From Streptomyces cylindrosporus (GTDB taxonomy: Bacteria; Actinomycetota; Actinomycetes; Streptomycetales; Streptomycetaceae): a stretch of DNA of 64,000 nt. Each line of letters opens with the position of its first letter. The first letter of the stretch is position 1. The position numbers and the translations under genes were made by a program. Below the pieces are notes generated by a model. That model saw nothing but the letters and a program-made list of their open reading frames with translations. It was not told where the DNA came from and searched no databases. The stretch covers positions 1 through 64,000 of the forward strand of contig NZ_JALDAY010000023.1 of NCBI RefSeq assembly GCF_022698165.1, written 5' to 3'. Positions 54,959-63,276 of this stretch are shown here, one piece after another.

Positions 54959-55444
54959 TCAGGCCGGAGACGCCGCGCCGTTGTTGTGTTCGTCGTCCTC
55001 CGGGAGTTTGCAGACTCGCTCCAGGAAGATGGCCGCCGCTATGACCGCGATGCCCGCCACGACCGAGAAGCCGGCGTAGATGGCCTGGTCGCGGCGGGCC
55101 GGGATGTCCAGGAGTTCCAGGAGGAAGACGCCCGTGCCGCCGTACATGCCGGCGACGAGGGCGGCTACCAGGGCGCTGGCCTGGCCGAAGACGACCGCGC
55201 GGGCCGCCATCAGGGGGTCGACGCCCTTGGCCTCGGGGCGGCGCTCGCGCTGGGCCCTGAAGCGGCCGCGCAGCGAGAGCGCCGTCGCCGTCAGCACCAC
55301 GGCGATCAGGGCGAGGACGATGGGGGCGGCCAGGGGGACGCTGGGGAGGGTCCCGATCGAGTTCCAGAGGCGGGCGCCCGCCCAGGACAGGACTGCGGCC
55401 ACGACGAACACGCCGGCCAGCACCCTGATGCGCAGCTCTCTCAC
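54959..55444 (-). CDS. DUF3180 membrane protein
   Basis: 161 residues with four hydrophobic segments: VLAGVFVVAAVLSWAGARLW, LAAPIVLALIAVVLTATALSL, ARAVVFGQASALVAALVAGMYGG and IYAGFSVVAGIAVIAAAIFLERV. A basic loop (RGRFRAQRERRPEAKG) separates helices 2 and 3. DUF3180 genes are found next to folK in actinobacteria; the function is unknown. GTG start at 55444. It converges on the Hint ORF with only three bases between stops, and follows folK on the same strand after 85 bases. Confidence 0.9.
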   Translation of the reverse strand: MRELRIRVLAGVFVVAAVLSWAGARLWNSIGTLPSVPLAAPIVLALIAVVLTATALSLRGRFRAQRERRPEAKGVDPLMAARAVVFGQASALVAALVAGMYGGTGVFLLELLDIPARRDQAIYAGFSVVAGIAVIAAAIFLERVCKLPEDDEHNNGAASPA

Positions 55445-55529
55445 GGTGTCCCTTCAGCTCCCCCGGTTTCCGCGGACCGTGTGTCCTGCGGGCAGTGGTC
55501 CTCGTGACCTTTCGTCCTGACCTTAACGA

Positions 55530-56141
55530 CTACTCGGGCAGGTGGAGTTCCAGGTCCTTGCGCGGGACCACGCCGTCGCGGGTGACGGTGTCGAGGAGGT
55601 CGCCGACCCGGCCGCGGCCGGGCAGCGAGGCCTCGGGCTCCAGGTCGAGCCAGGGGGCGAGGACGAAGGCACGCTCGTGCGCGCGCGGGTGGGGGAGGGT
55701 GAGCTGCGGGTCGTCGGAGACGACGTCGGCGTACGCGACGATGTCGACGTCCAGGGTGCGCGCGCCCCAGCGCTCGTCCCGTACGCGGTGGAAGGCCTCC
55801 TCGATCGCGTGCGCCCGCTCCAGGAGCGAGGACGGGGGCAGGGTGGTCTTGAGCACCACCACCGCGTTGAAGTACGACGGCTGGCTACCGGGCTCGACGC
55901 CCCACGGCTCCGTCTCGTACACCGGGGAGACGGCCTTGATGCGGACGCCGGGGGTGTCCTCCAGGGCGTCGATGGCGCCCTGGAGGGTCTCCAGGCGGTT
56001 GCCGAGGTTGGCGCCGAGGGAGATCACCGCCCGTTTCGGGTTCTGGAGGGTCGTGTCGGCGGCGTCGACCTGTTCGACGACGGAGGCGGGCACCGGCTGG
56101 ACGGTCGGGTCGACGGGACCCTGCGTGAAGGACGCGGTCAT
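55530..56141 (-). CDS. folK: 2-amino-4-hydroxy-6-hydroxymethyldihydropteridine pyrophosphokinase
   Basis: 203 residues. HPPK motifs: SLGANLGNRLETLQGAIDAL, VYETEPWGVEPGSQPSYFNAVV, the signature RDERWGARTLDVDIVAY and LPHPRAHERAFVLAPW. It adds pyrophosphate to the pterin alcohol before coupling with pABA. A 35-residue polar N-terminal extension precedes the core. Its ATG overlaps the folB stop (ATGA), so the folB-folK pair is co-translated. Confidence 0.95.
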   Translation of the reverse strand: MTASFTQGPVDPTVQPVPASVVEQVDAADTTLQNPKRAVISLGANLGNRLETLQGAIDALEDTPGVRIKAVSPVYETEPWGVEPGSQPSYFNAVVVLKTTLPPSSLLERAHAIEEAFHRVRDERWGARTLDVDIVAYADVVSDDPQLTLPHPRAHERAFVLAPWLDLEPEASLPGRGRVGDLLDTVTRDGVVPRKDLELHLPE

Positions 56142-56497
56142 ACTCGGCTCCGGGTGATGGTGACGGTCACGTCGTCGAAGGGGACCGTGATCGGTGCGTC
56201 CGGTTTGTGGACGCAGACCTCGACCTCCTGGACCCCGTCGTGCTTGAGACAGGCCTGGGCGATGCGCTCGGCGAGTGTCTCGATGAGGTCGACGGGCTCG
56301 CCCTGGACGACGGCCACGACCTCCTCCGCCACGATGCCGTAGTGCACGGTCTTCGCCAGGTCGTCGTCGGCCGCGGCCGGCCGGGTGTCCAGGCCGAGCA
56401 CGAGGTCCACGATGAAGGTCTGGCCCTCCTCGCGCTCCCTGGGGAACACCCCGTGGTGCCCGCGGGCCTTGAGGCCGCGCAGCGCGACACGATCCAC
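56138..56497 (-). CDS. folB: Dihydroneopterin aldolase
   Basis: 119 residues: VDRVALRGLKARGHHGVFPREREEGQTFIVDLVLGLD (family marks RGHHGVFPREREEGQ), then LIETLAERIAQACL and VEVCVHKPDAPI with the catalytic Lys. It converts dihydroneopterin to the hydroxymethyl pterin. GTG 56497 is the sensible start; longer frames upstream have no support. The 282 bases upstream of it (56498-56779) hold no gene; they contain a CTCCTGCAATC-type ribosome/promoter region and nothing else I recognise. Confidence 0.93.
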   Translation of the reverse strand: MDRVALRGLKARGHHGVFPREREEGQTFIVDLVLGLDTRPAAADDDLAKTVHYGIVAEEVVAVVQGEPVDLIETLAERIAQACLKHDGVQEVEVCVHKPDAPITVPFDDVTVTITRSRV

Positions 56498-56779
56498 GCG
56501 AATCACTCCTGCAATCGTCGGTTGCGGCCGGTCTCTGCCGTGTGCGGGCGGCACACCGGCCTCGAACGAATCTACCTGCGGGCACTGACAGGGCCGGGCC
56601 ACGGGGGCGCGGGCCCGTACCGGGGCCAGGAGGTTTCATCGCGTGTTTCCCCTGGGGAACCCGGTGGCTCATGGGTTGGTAGCCGCCCCTACCCAGGTGG
56701 TCGTGATTCCAACCACTTCTTGGTCCCGGCGGGTGCCTGTGGGGCGTCCGCGGGTGTCTTCGAGGGGGCGCCTACCCCG

Positions 56780-57283
56780 TCAGGAGGGGGTGTCCTCGTC
56801 CTCGGCCTCGTCGTTTTCGGCCAGAACCGGGGAGGCGTGGTGGGACCAGAGCTTCCAGCCGTCCGGGGTACGGCGGAACACGTTGGTGGCGACCACCAGC
56901 TGGCCGACGAGCGGTCCGAGCTCCTCGCCGCCCTGGGGGGCGGGGCCGCCGCTGAGGATGTTCTCGGTGCAGGTCACCAGGGCGGTGTCGCCGGTGACGG
57001 AGACGTGCACGTCGGTGAGGAAGAACTGGATGTAGTCGGTGTTCGCCATGATCAGCGCGTACGACCTCAGGACCTCGCCGCGGCCGGTCAGCACCGGCCA
57101 GCCGGGGTGCACGCAGGAGATCACGCCGGCGTCGGCCGGGTCGTGGTACTCCTCGTCGACGCCCAGGTCGGCCGGGGTCAGCCAGAGGGACGAGAGCTCC
57201 TCGAAGTCACCGCGCTCCATCGTCTCGTAGAAGGCGGTGTTGGCTGCCTCCACCTGCTCGACGTCGGTGTGGGGGGCGCTCAC
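56780..57283 (-). CDS. NTF2-like/SnoaL-fold protein in the fol cluster
   Basis: 167 residues, NTF2 fold: VEAANTAFYETMERGDFEELSSLWL, then VLTGRGEVLRSYALIM, DTALVTCTENIL and RRTPDGWKLWSHHASPV. A polar acidic tail (AENDEAEDEDTPS) ends it. Genes of this kind sit between folP and folB in Streptomyces; the function is unknown. The ATG overlaps the folP stop by four bases, so it is translated with folP. Unrelated to the polyketide-type SnoaL genes at 4-6 kb beyond the fold. Confidence 0.88.
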   Translation of the reverse strand: MSAPHTDVEQVEAANTAFYETMERGDFEELSSLWLTPADLGVDEEYHDPADAGVISCVHPGWPVLTGRGEVLRSYALIMANTDYIQFFLTDVHVSVTGDTALVTCTENILSGGPAPQGGEELGPLVGQLVVATNVFRRTPDGWKLWSHHASPVLAENDEAEDEDTPS

Positions 57284-58311
57284 CGGGCTCCTTCCGAGCC
57301 GGGCGTGTGGTCTGTGGGGTGCGCCGGGCTCGGTGCGTGCGCGCCCGGCGCGTAGTGGGAGCTTCGCGCCCCGCTTGCGGTGGTCGCGCCCGGCGCGGGA
57401 TGAGCGTCATGCGCCCCGCGCGTAGTGGTCGCGCCCGGCGCGTTCTCCGCCCCGCGCGCCTCCTCCACGGCGCGTGCGACCCGTACCGCGTCCGCCGTCG
57501 CGCGCACCTCGTGCACGCGCACCGCCCATGCGCCGGCGTGCGCCGCGAGCGCGGAGACGGCGGCCGTGGCGGCGTCGCGCTCGCGCGCGGGAGGCGGCGC
57601 GCCCTCCGGGCCGGCGAGGACGCGCCCCAGGAACCGCTTGCGGGAGGCGGCGACGAGCAGGGGGTGGCCGAGGGCGAGCAGGCGGTCGAGGTGGGCCAGC
57701 AGGACGAGGTCGTGCTCGGCGTCCTTGGAGAACCCGAGGCCCGGGTCGACGACGATGCGGTCGGGGGCGACGCCGCCGGCCAGGACGGCCTCCACGCGCG
57801 CGTGCAGTTCGTCGACGACTTCGGTGACGACGTCGTCGTAGACGCCCTTGACGTTGCCGCCCTCCAGGAAGCCGCGCCAGTGCATGACGACGAAGGGGGC
57901 GCCGGTCCCGGCCACGACGGGGATCATCGCGGGGTCGGCGAGGCCGCCGCTGACGTCGTTGACGAGGGCGGCGCCGGCGGCGAGGGCGCGTTCGGCGACG
58001 GAGGCGCGCATGGTGTCGACGGAGACCGTGACGCCTTCCGAGGCGAGGCCGCGGACGACGGGGACGACCCGCTTGAGCTCCTCGGCCTCGTCCACGCGGG
58101 TGGCGCCGGGGCGGGTGGACTCGCCGCCGACGTCGACCAGGTCGGCGCCCTGGGCGACCAGCTCCAGGCCGTGCTTGACGGCGGCCGTGGTGTCGAAGAA
58201 GCGGCCGCCGTCGGAGAAGGAGTCGGGGGTGACGTTCACGACTCCCATGACCGCGCAGCGGTCCCATTCCGGAAGGCCCGCGACGCGCCCGCGTCCGCTC
58301 TGCTTGCTCAT
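57280..58311 (-). CDS. folP: Dihydropteroate synthase
   Basis: 343 residues. DHPS signatures: MGVVNVTPDSFSDGGRFFD, GADLVDVGGESTRPGA, NDVSGGLADPAMIP, DPGLGFSKDAEHDL and the KRFLGRVL loop. It joins pABA to the pterin; sulfonamide target. The catalytic core ends near residue 285; the last 55 residues are a low-complexity Ala/Thr/Gly/His tail with two APGATT[TA][RS]GA units, encoded by imperfect direct repeats at about 57295-57450. No other family feature needs this tail. Starts the minus-strand fol operon. Confidence 0.95.
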   Translation of the reverse strand: MSKQSGRGRVAGLPEWDRCAVMGVVNVTPDSFSDGGRFFDTTAAVKHGLELVAQGADLVDVGGESTRPGATRVDEAEELKRVVPVVRGLASEGVTVSVDTMRASVAERALAAGAALVNDVSGGLADPAMIPVVAGTGAPFVVMHWRGFLEGGNVKGVYDDVVTEVVDELHARVEAVLAGGVAPDRIVVDPGLGFSKDAEHDLVLLAHLDRLLALGHPLLVAASRKRFLGRVLAGPEGAPPPARERDAATAAVSALAAHAGAWAVRVHEVRATADAVRVARAVEEARGAENAPGATTTRGAHDAHPAPGATTASGARSSHYAPGAHAPSPAHPTDHTPGSEGAR

Positions 58312-58412
58312 GCGTTCAGCCTAGGCCCCGGACCGGCTCCGAAGCCGCCGCGGCCCGGGCGCGGGCTCCCCGGGCCGGTGGGGCGGGGCCTGCGTCCGGG
58401 CCTGTCCTCGGT

Positions 58413-60248
58413 TCACGCCGCTCGTACGTCGCGCTCCGCGACGGCGTGCGTGCACGCGCGCGGGGCGGACCTGCGGCGGCGCAGGAAGCGCGGCAGGGGC
58501 AGCGCGAGGTTGACGAAGCCCTCCGCCTGCATGGCGGCGAAGCCGATGCGCGGCAGGTCCGCGGAGGCGCGGTAGACGACGAAGCGGGGCTCCCAGCGCG
58601 GGCGGAACTTCGCGTTGAACTTGTACAGGGACTCGATCTGGAACCAGCGGGAGAGGAACACCAGCAGGCCGCGCCAGGCGCGCAGCACCGGACCGGCGCC
58701 GATCTTCTCGCCGCGCGCGAGTGCCGAGCGGAACATGGCGAAGTTGAGCGACACGCGCGTGATGCCGAATTTCGGGGCCGCCTGGAGGGCGGCGACGATG
58801 AGGAGTTCGTTCATCCCGGGGTCGGCCGAGCGGTCGCGGCGCATCAGGTCGAGGGAGGCGCCGTCCGTGCCCCAGGGCACGAAGTGCAGGATCGCCTTCA
58901 GGTCGCCGTACTCGCCCGGGTGTTCGTCGGCCTTGTGGGCGGTGGCGATGAGGCAGTCGCCGTCGGAGGCGTCGCCGATGCGGCCGAGCGCCATGGAGAA
59001 GCCGCGCTCGGTGTCGGTGCCGCGCCAGTCCTCTGCGGCCTGCCGGATGCGCTCCAGTTCGGCGTCGCCGAGGTCACGGACACGTCGTACCCGGGTTTCG
59101 TAACCGGCGCGCTCGATGCGCTTGACCATCTGGCGCACGTTGCGCATCGCGCGGCCGGCGAGGGAGAAATCCGCTACGTCCACCACCGCCTCGTCGCCCA
59201 GTTCGAGGGCGTCGAGGCCGGTCTCGCGGGTCCACACCTCGCCGCCCGTCTCCGAGCAGCCCATGACGGCGGGGGTCCAGGAGTGCGCGCGTGCCTCGTC
59301 CATGAAGCGCTCGATGGCGCCGGGCCAGGCCTCGACGTCGCCGATGGGGTCGCCGCTGGCGAGCATCACGCCGGAGACGACGCGGTACGTCACCGCGGCC
59401 TTGCCGCTGGGCGAGAAGACGACCGCCTTGTCGCGGCGCAGGGCGAAGTGGCCCAGCGAGTCGCGGCCGCCGTGCTTCTCCAGCAGGGCGCGCAGGTGGG
59501 CCTCGTCCTCCTCGGTGAGCCGCGCGGCCGGGTGTTCGGGCCGGAAGGCGAGGTAGATCGTCGTAACGGCCGTGAGCAGGCCCAGGGCGCCCAGGGAGAA
59601 GCCGACGGTCCAGGAGGTGTCGCCCTGGTAGTCGACGGGCCCCTCGAAGCCGAACAGGCCGTACAGGACGTGCGTAATGCGATCGGCCAGGCTCGGGTCG
59701 CCGACCATCCGGTTCGGGTGGACGCTGACGATGATCAGTCCGAGGACGAGGGAACCGGCGCCCATGAGGACGAAGTTGGCGAGCGCGCGCCACCTGCTGC
59801 GCGGGTCGGGCAGCGCCTTGAACTGGTCCCGGTGGCGCACCAGGGGTGCGAGCAGCGCCAGCGAGATGAGCACTCCGATGAGGGAGTGCCGGTACGTGAA
59901 CTGCGCCACGGCGCCCGCCGGAAGCAGTACCACCGCGGCCCGCCAGGCGCGCCGCTTGCCGCGCCTGAGACCGTGCGCGAGCAGCAGCAGGAGGATGCCG
60001 GCGCTGAGCGACAGCGCGGCGGCGAACGGGCCGAACGCGCCGGGCAGCACCTCGGCGAGGGTGTGCATACGGCTGTGCCTGAAGCGCGGGAAGACGCCCG
60101 CGGCGATGTCCAGGACGCCTACAAGAGCGCAGGCTCTGGCGACGAGGACGGGGACGGCCTCGGGGCGCGGCCCATGCAGCATGCGCCGCTCAGTGTGTGA
60201 TCGGGAGGGAACCCCGCCCGACATTTCCTCATCTGTCCTGACAGACAT
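58413..60248 (-). CDS. Phosphatidylglycerol lysyltransferase-like membrane protein (MprF/LysX C-terminal type)
   Basis: 611 residues. About six membrane helices in the first 220 residues are followed by the DUF2156 acyltransferase domain (about 240-580): VFSPSGKAAVTYRVVSGVMLASGDPIGD, ARAHSWTPAVMGCSETG, WRGTDTERGFSMALGRIGD, MRRDRSADPGMNELLIVAAL and LYKFNAKFRPRWEPRFVVY. Relatives transfer lysine from lysyl-tRNA to phosphatidylglycerol, reducing sensitivity to cationic peptides. ATG 60248 is used; ATG 60299 adds 17 residues. A strongly basic tail ends the protein. Next to the esterase gene, in opposite direction. Confidence 0.88.
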   Translation of the reverse strand: MSVRTDEEMSGGVPSRSHTERRMLHGPRPEAVPVLVARACALVGVLDIAAGVFPRFRHSRMHTLAEVLPGAFGPFAAALSLSAGILLLLLAHGLRRGKRRAWRAAVVLLPAGAVAQFTYRHSLIGVLISLALLAPLVRHRDQFKALPDPRSRWRALANFVLMGAGSLVLGLIIVSVHPNRMVGDPSLADRITHVLYGLFGFEGPVDYQGDTSWTVGFSLGALGLLTAVTTIYLAFRPEHPAARLTEEDEAHLRALLEKHGGRDSLGHFALRRDKAVVFSPSGKAAVTYRVVSGVMLASGDPIGDVEAWPGAIERFMDEARAHSWTPAVMGCSETGGEVWTRETGLDALELGDEAVVDVADFSLAGRAMRNVRQMVKRIERAGYETRVRRVRDLGDAELERIRQAAEDWRGTDTERGFSMALGRIGDASDGDCLIATAHKADEHPGEYGDLKAILHFVPWGTDGASLDLMRRDRSADPGMNELLIVAALQAAPKFGITRVSLNFAMFRSALARGEKIGAGPVLRAWRGLLVFLSRWFQIESLYKFNAKFRPRWEPRFVVYRASADLPRIGFAAMQAEGFVNLALPLPRFLRRRRSAPRACTHAVAERDVRAA

Positions 60249-60447
60249 CGCATCCCGTAGTTCTGCGAGAGACCTTGGATCCGGTACCGATTCGGGCATC
60301 CGGCGACATTGCGCCCTCTAGGACGGTGTCACGGCAGGAGAGGTTCACTCCGCTTCTCAAAGCCGTTTCAAAGGCCGGGGAAAGTCCCGGACAAGCCCTC
60401 GCGAAGGTGCGGGGGAGACGGGCGAAACCGCAGGCAGGAAGCAGGTC

Positions 60448-61584
60448 ATGGGTCTTACGAGCAACAACGTGCTGTGGTTGGCGGTCGCGTTCGCCGTACT
60501 GCTGTTCGTCGGCACGGTCTGGCTGTGGCCGCGGCTGGCGCGGCGGAACTGGCGGGCCGTCAGCGGACGCGTAGGCCTGCTCCTGGGCACCCAGCTCGCT
60601 CTCTTCATGTCGCTCGGTCTCGCCGCCAACCAGGCCTTCGGCTTCTACGCGAGCTGGGCGGACCTGTTCGGCCGGGAGAAGGACCAGGGTGTGGTCGTCA
60701 ACCACACCGCGCTGGGCGGCAGCGGCGGCCCCCTTCAGGTGGTCGACACGGCACGCGTGCGTGGAGCGGGCGGTTCCCCCGGTGCTGGGCCGCGGACCGG
60801 CGGGCAGATCCAGAAGGTCGACATCGTCGGCCGTACGACCCACATCGCCACGCCCGCGTACGTGTACCTGCCGCCGGAGTACTTCCAGCCCCAGTACCGC
60901 ACGCGTACGTTCCCTGCCGCGGTCGTCCTCACCGGATATCCCGGCACCGCCGAGGCGCTCGTGGACAAACTGCACTACCCCGCAACGGCCCAGAACCTCG
61001 CCAAGAGCGGCCGTATGCAGCCGATGATCCTGGTCATGCTGCGGCCCACGGTGGCGCCGCCGCGGGACACCGAGTGCGTGGACATCCCGGGCGGGCCGAA
61101 GACGGAGACGTTCTTCGCCAAGGATCTGCCCAACGCCGTACTCGCGCACTACAGGGTGGGCAGGAAGCCGGGCAGCTGGGGGATCATCGGCGACTCCACC
61201 GGCGGCTACTGCGCGCTGAAGCTCGCGATGCACCACCCTGGGGCGTACGCGGCCGCCGCGGGCCTTTCGCCGTACTACAAGGCGCCGATCGACCCCACCA
61301 CGGGTGATCTCTTCCACGGCGACAAGGGGCTGCGCAATCGCGCCGACCTGTGGTGGTGCCTCAAGCACCTGCCCCCGCCGAACACTTCACTGCTCGTCAC
61401 CAGCAGCCGGATCGGGGAATCCAACTACAAGGCGACGCTGAAGTTCATAGGGCGAGTGGAGGCCACCAAGCTGACCCGGATCTCGTCGATCATCCTGGAT
61501 AGCGGCGGCCACAACTTCAACACCTGGCGGCGGGAGATTCCGGCGACGCTGCAGTGGATCAGCGGGCGGCTGAGCGACCGGTGA
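60448..61584 (+). CDS. Membrane-anchored esterase (alpha/beta hydrolase, D-type esterase fold)
   Basis: 378 residues. Two N-terminal hydrophobic segments (LWLAVAFAVLLFVGTVWLWP and LGTQLALFMSLGLAANQAFGFYASW) anchor it; the rest, probably outside, is an esterase domain: VYLPPEYFQPQYRTRTFPAAVVLTGYPG, the nucleophile GDSTGGYCALK (near 250), and LDSGGHNFNTWRREI with the catalytic His. Similar to mycolyl/antigen-85-like esterases of actinobacteria. Opposite in direction to the MprF-like gene; an acidic-lipid or cell-envelope role is likely. ATG 60448 follows GCAGGAAGCAGGTC. Confidence 0.87.
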   Translation: MGLTSNNVLWLAVAFAVLLFVGTVWLWPRLARRNWRAVSGRVGLLLGTQLALFMSLGLAANQAFGFYASWADLFGREKDQGVVVNHTALGGSGGPLQVVDTARVRGAGGSPGAGPRTGGQIQKVDIVGRTTHIATPAYVYLPPEYFQPQYRTRTFPAAVVLTGYPGTAEALVDKLHYPATAQNLAKSGRMQPMILVMLRPTVAPPRDTECVDIPGGPKTETFFAKDLPNAVLAHYRVGRKPGSWGIIGDSTGGYCALKLAMHHPGAYAAAAGLSPYYKAPIDPTTGDLFHGDKGLRNRADLWWCLKHLPPPNTSLLVTSSRIGESNYKATLKFIGRVEATKLTRISSIILDSGGHNFNTWRREIPATLQWISGRLSDR

Positions 61585-61719
61585 CCGGTGTTCCGGAAGT
61601 TGACGATCTTGCCGAATTCGCTGCGGAAGAATTCCTGATGCCCTGTGAACGTTTCGGTATGGCTGTGTTTTTACGGGGCGGGGAGCCAACAGTCGCCTAC
61701 GCGCGGTAAGTTTCTGGCC

Positions 61720-63225
61720 ATGCCACGTGGACGTCACCGCCATTCACCGCCCTTGCACAGGCTGCTGCCCCCGTCGGCGATCGCAGGCGTCTCCCTCGTC
61801 TGCGCCTTCGGCCCCTGGGTGTTCACGGAGTCGGCCGTGCTGCGCGTCATCGCAGCCTTCGCCGCGGCGACGGCGGTCGTCGGCGCGGCCGTCATGCGCC
61901 GCTGGGACGCGCAGGCCGGCAAGCAGGTCGCCGACCTCACGCGCGCGCGTGCGAGCGACGAGTGGCGGCACGAGGAGCGGGTCGCGGAGCTGGAGACCGA
62001 CCTCGAGGAATCGCGCGAGCTGCGCGCCAAGCTGGAGCAGCGGCTGCGCGCCAAGCGCTCCGAGCTGGCCGGGCTGCGCAACGAGCACGCGGCCCTGCTG
62101 CGCCGGTACGCCACCGCGGAGACCGAGCGCGCGAGCGCCCTGGAGGGCCGCCGGCTGCTGGAGATAGAGGCCGGTGCCCCGACGACGCCCGCGCTGCCGC
62201 CCGTAGCGGCGGACGAGACGGAGCCGGCGGAGGCCGAGGCTGTGGCTGCCTCGGCGGACGAGACCGAGGCCGTGGCCGACCTGGCGGAGGAGGCGGAGGC
62301 GCCGGAGGCCGACGAGGAGCCGGAGGCTCCCGCGGTCTTCTCGCCCGAGGGTTCGAAGCTGTTCCTGCGGGCCGGCGCGGCGCTGAAGAAGCTCGACAAG
62401 GACGGCGACGCTTCCCCGAAGGCCGCCGACGCGGTGGCGGGGGAGGACGAGGCCCGGGCGGACTTCGAGGACGACGGTGACTTCGAGGCCGACGCCGAGG
62501 TCGAAGGCGGTGCTGAGGCCGGCGGTGACGTCGAGGCCGAGGCCGACGACGAGGAGGCGGCCGCTTCCGGCGAGAGTGCTTCCGAAGACGGGGCTTCCCC
62601 CGAGGACGACGGCTCCCCGAAGGGCGGCGGTTCACCCAAGGGCGACGGCCGGTCGAAGCGTGACGGCGCCCCCAAGGGCGCGCCCGTGACGGCGCACAAC
62701 GGTGCCGCGGCGAGCCAGGCGCCCGCGCCCGCCGAGGGGACCGCACCCGCCGCGCAGACCGCCCCCGCGGTGGCCGAGGCCGCCGCGAGCGGTGGCACCG
62801 AGGCGGCGGCGCAGGAGGACGAGGCGCAGGGGCAGCCCGAGGCGGTCGACGGGCATGAGCGCGCGGCCGCCACGACTCCGGCCCGTTCGGCCCAGCCCGT
62901 GCAGCAGCCCTCGGGGCACTTCGTCGCACCGACCGCGGTGGCCGTCGTACCGGGCACGCCCGCGCGGCGCCCGGCGATCCAGGGCGGCTTCGACTTCTTC
63001 GGCAACAAGAAGGAGCCGAACCCGGCGGCCCTGGACGCCGTCCAGAACGAGGACCTCGCCGACGTGGTCGGCCAGGAGGCCCTTGCCGTCCACAAGGCGG
63101 AGGCGGAGGCCGAGTTCAAGCCGGCCGACGAGGAGGCCCGGGGCGTGGGCCAGGTGATCGACCTGACGGCCCACGACGAGACGGAACAGATCGACCTGCA
63201 GGGCCTGCGGAGCGCGGTTTCCTGA
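61720..63225 (+). CDS. Coiled-coil membrane protein with long acidic linker
   Basis: 501 residues. Two membrane segments (about 22-58) follow a basic start, then a coiled coil (about 65-150: RVAELETDLEESRELRAKLEQRLRAKRSELAGLRNEHAALLRR in heptad order). Residues 160-400 are an Ala/Glu/Asp/Gly/Ser-rich, disordered stretch with short SPKGGG/SPEDDG repeats. A conserved-looking end (GGFDFFGNKKEPNPAALDAVQNEDLADVVGQEAL) closes it. The plan resembles Streptomyces cell-envelope or cytoskeleton-associated proteins, but I do not recognise the family. ATG 61720 after AAGTTTCTGGCC. High GC codons throughout. Confidence 0.75.
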   Translation: MPRGRHRHSPPLHRLLPPSAIAGVSLVCAFGPWVFTESAVLRVIAAFAAATAVVGAAVMRRWDAQAGKQVADLTRARASDEWRHEERVAELETDLEESRELRAKLEQRLRAKRSELAGLRNEHAALLRRYATAETERASALEGRRLLEIEAGAPTTPALPPVAADETEPAEAEAVAASADETEAVADLAEEAEAPEADEEPEAPAVFSPEGSKLFLRAGAALKKLDKDGDASPKAADAVAGEDEARADFEDDGDFEADAEVEGGAEAGGDVEAEADDEEAAASGESASEDGASPEDDGSPKGGGSPKGDGRSKRDGAPKGAPVTAHNGAAASQAPAPAEGTAPAAQTAPAVAEAAASGGTEAAAQEDEAQGQPEAVDGHERAAATTPARSAQPVQQPSGHFVAPTAVAVVPGTPARRPAIQGGFDFFGNKKEPNPAALDAVQNEDLADVVGQEALAVHKAEAEAEFKPADEEARGVGQVIDLTAHDETEQIDLQGLRSAVS

Positions 63226-63276
63226 CACCGGGTGGCGGGGTGCTCGCCGGTCGTCGTACGACACCGGCGGCGCGCC

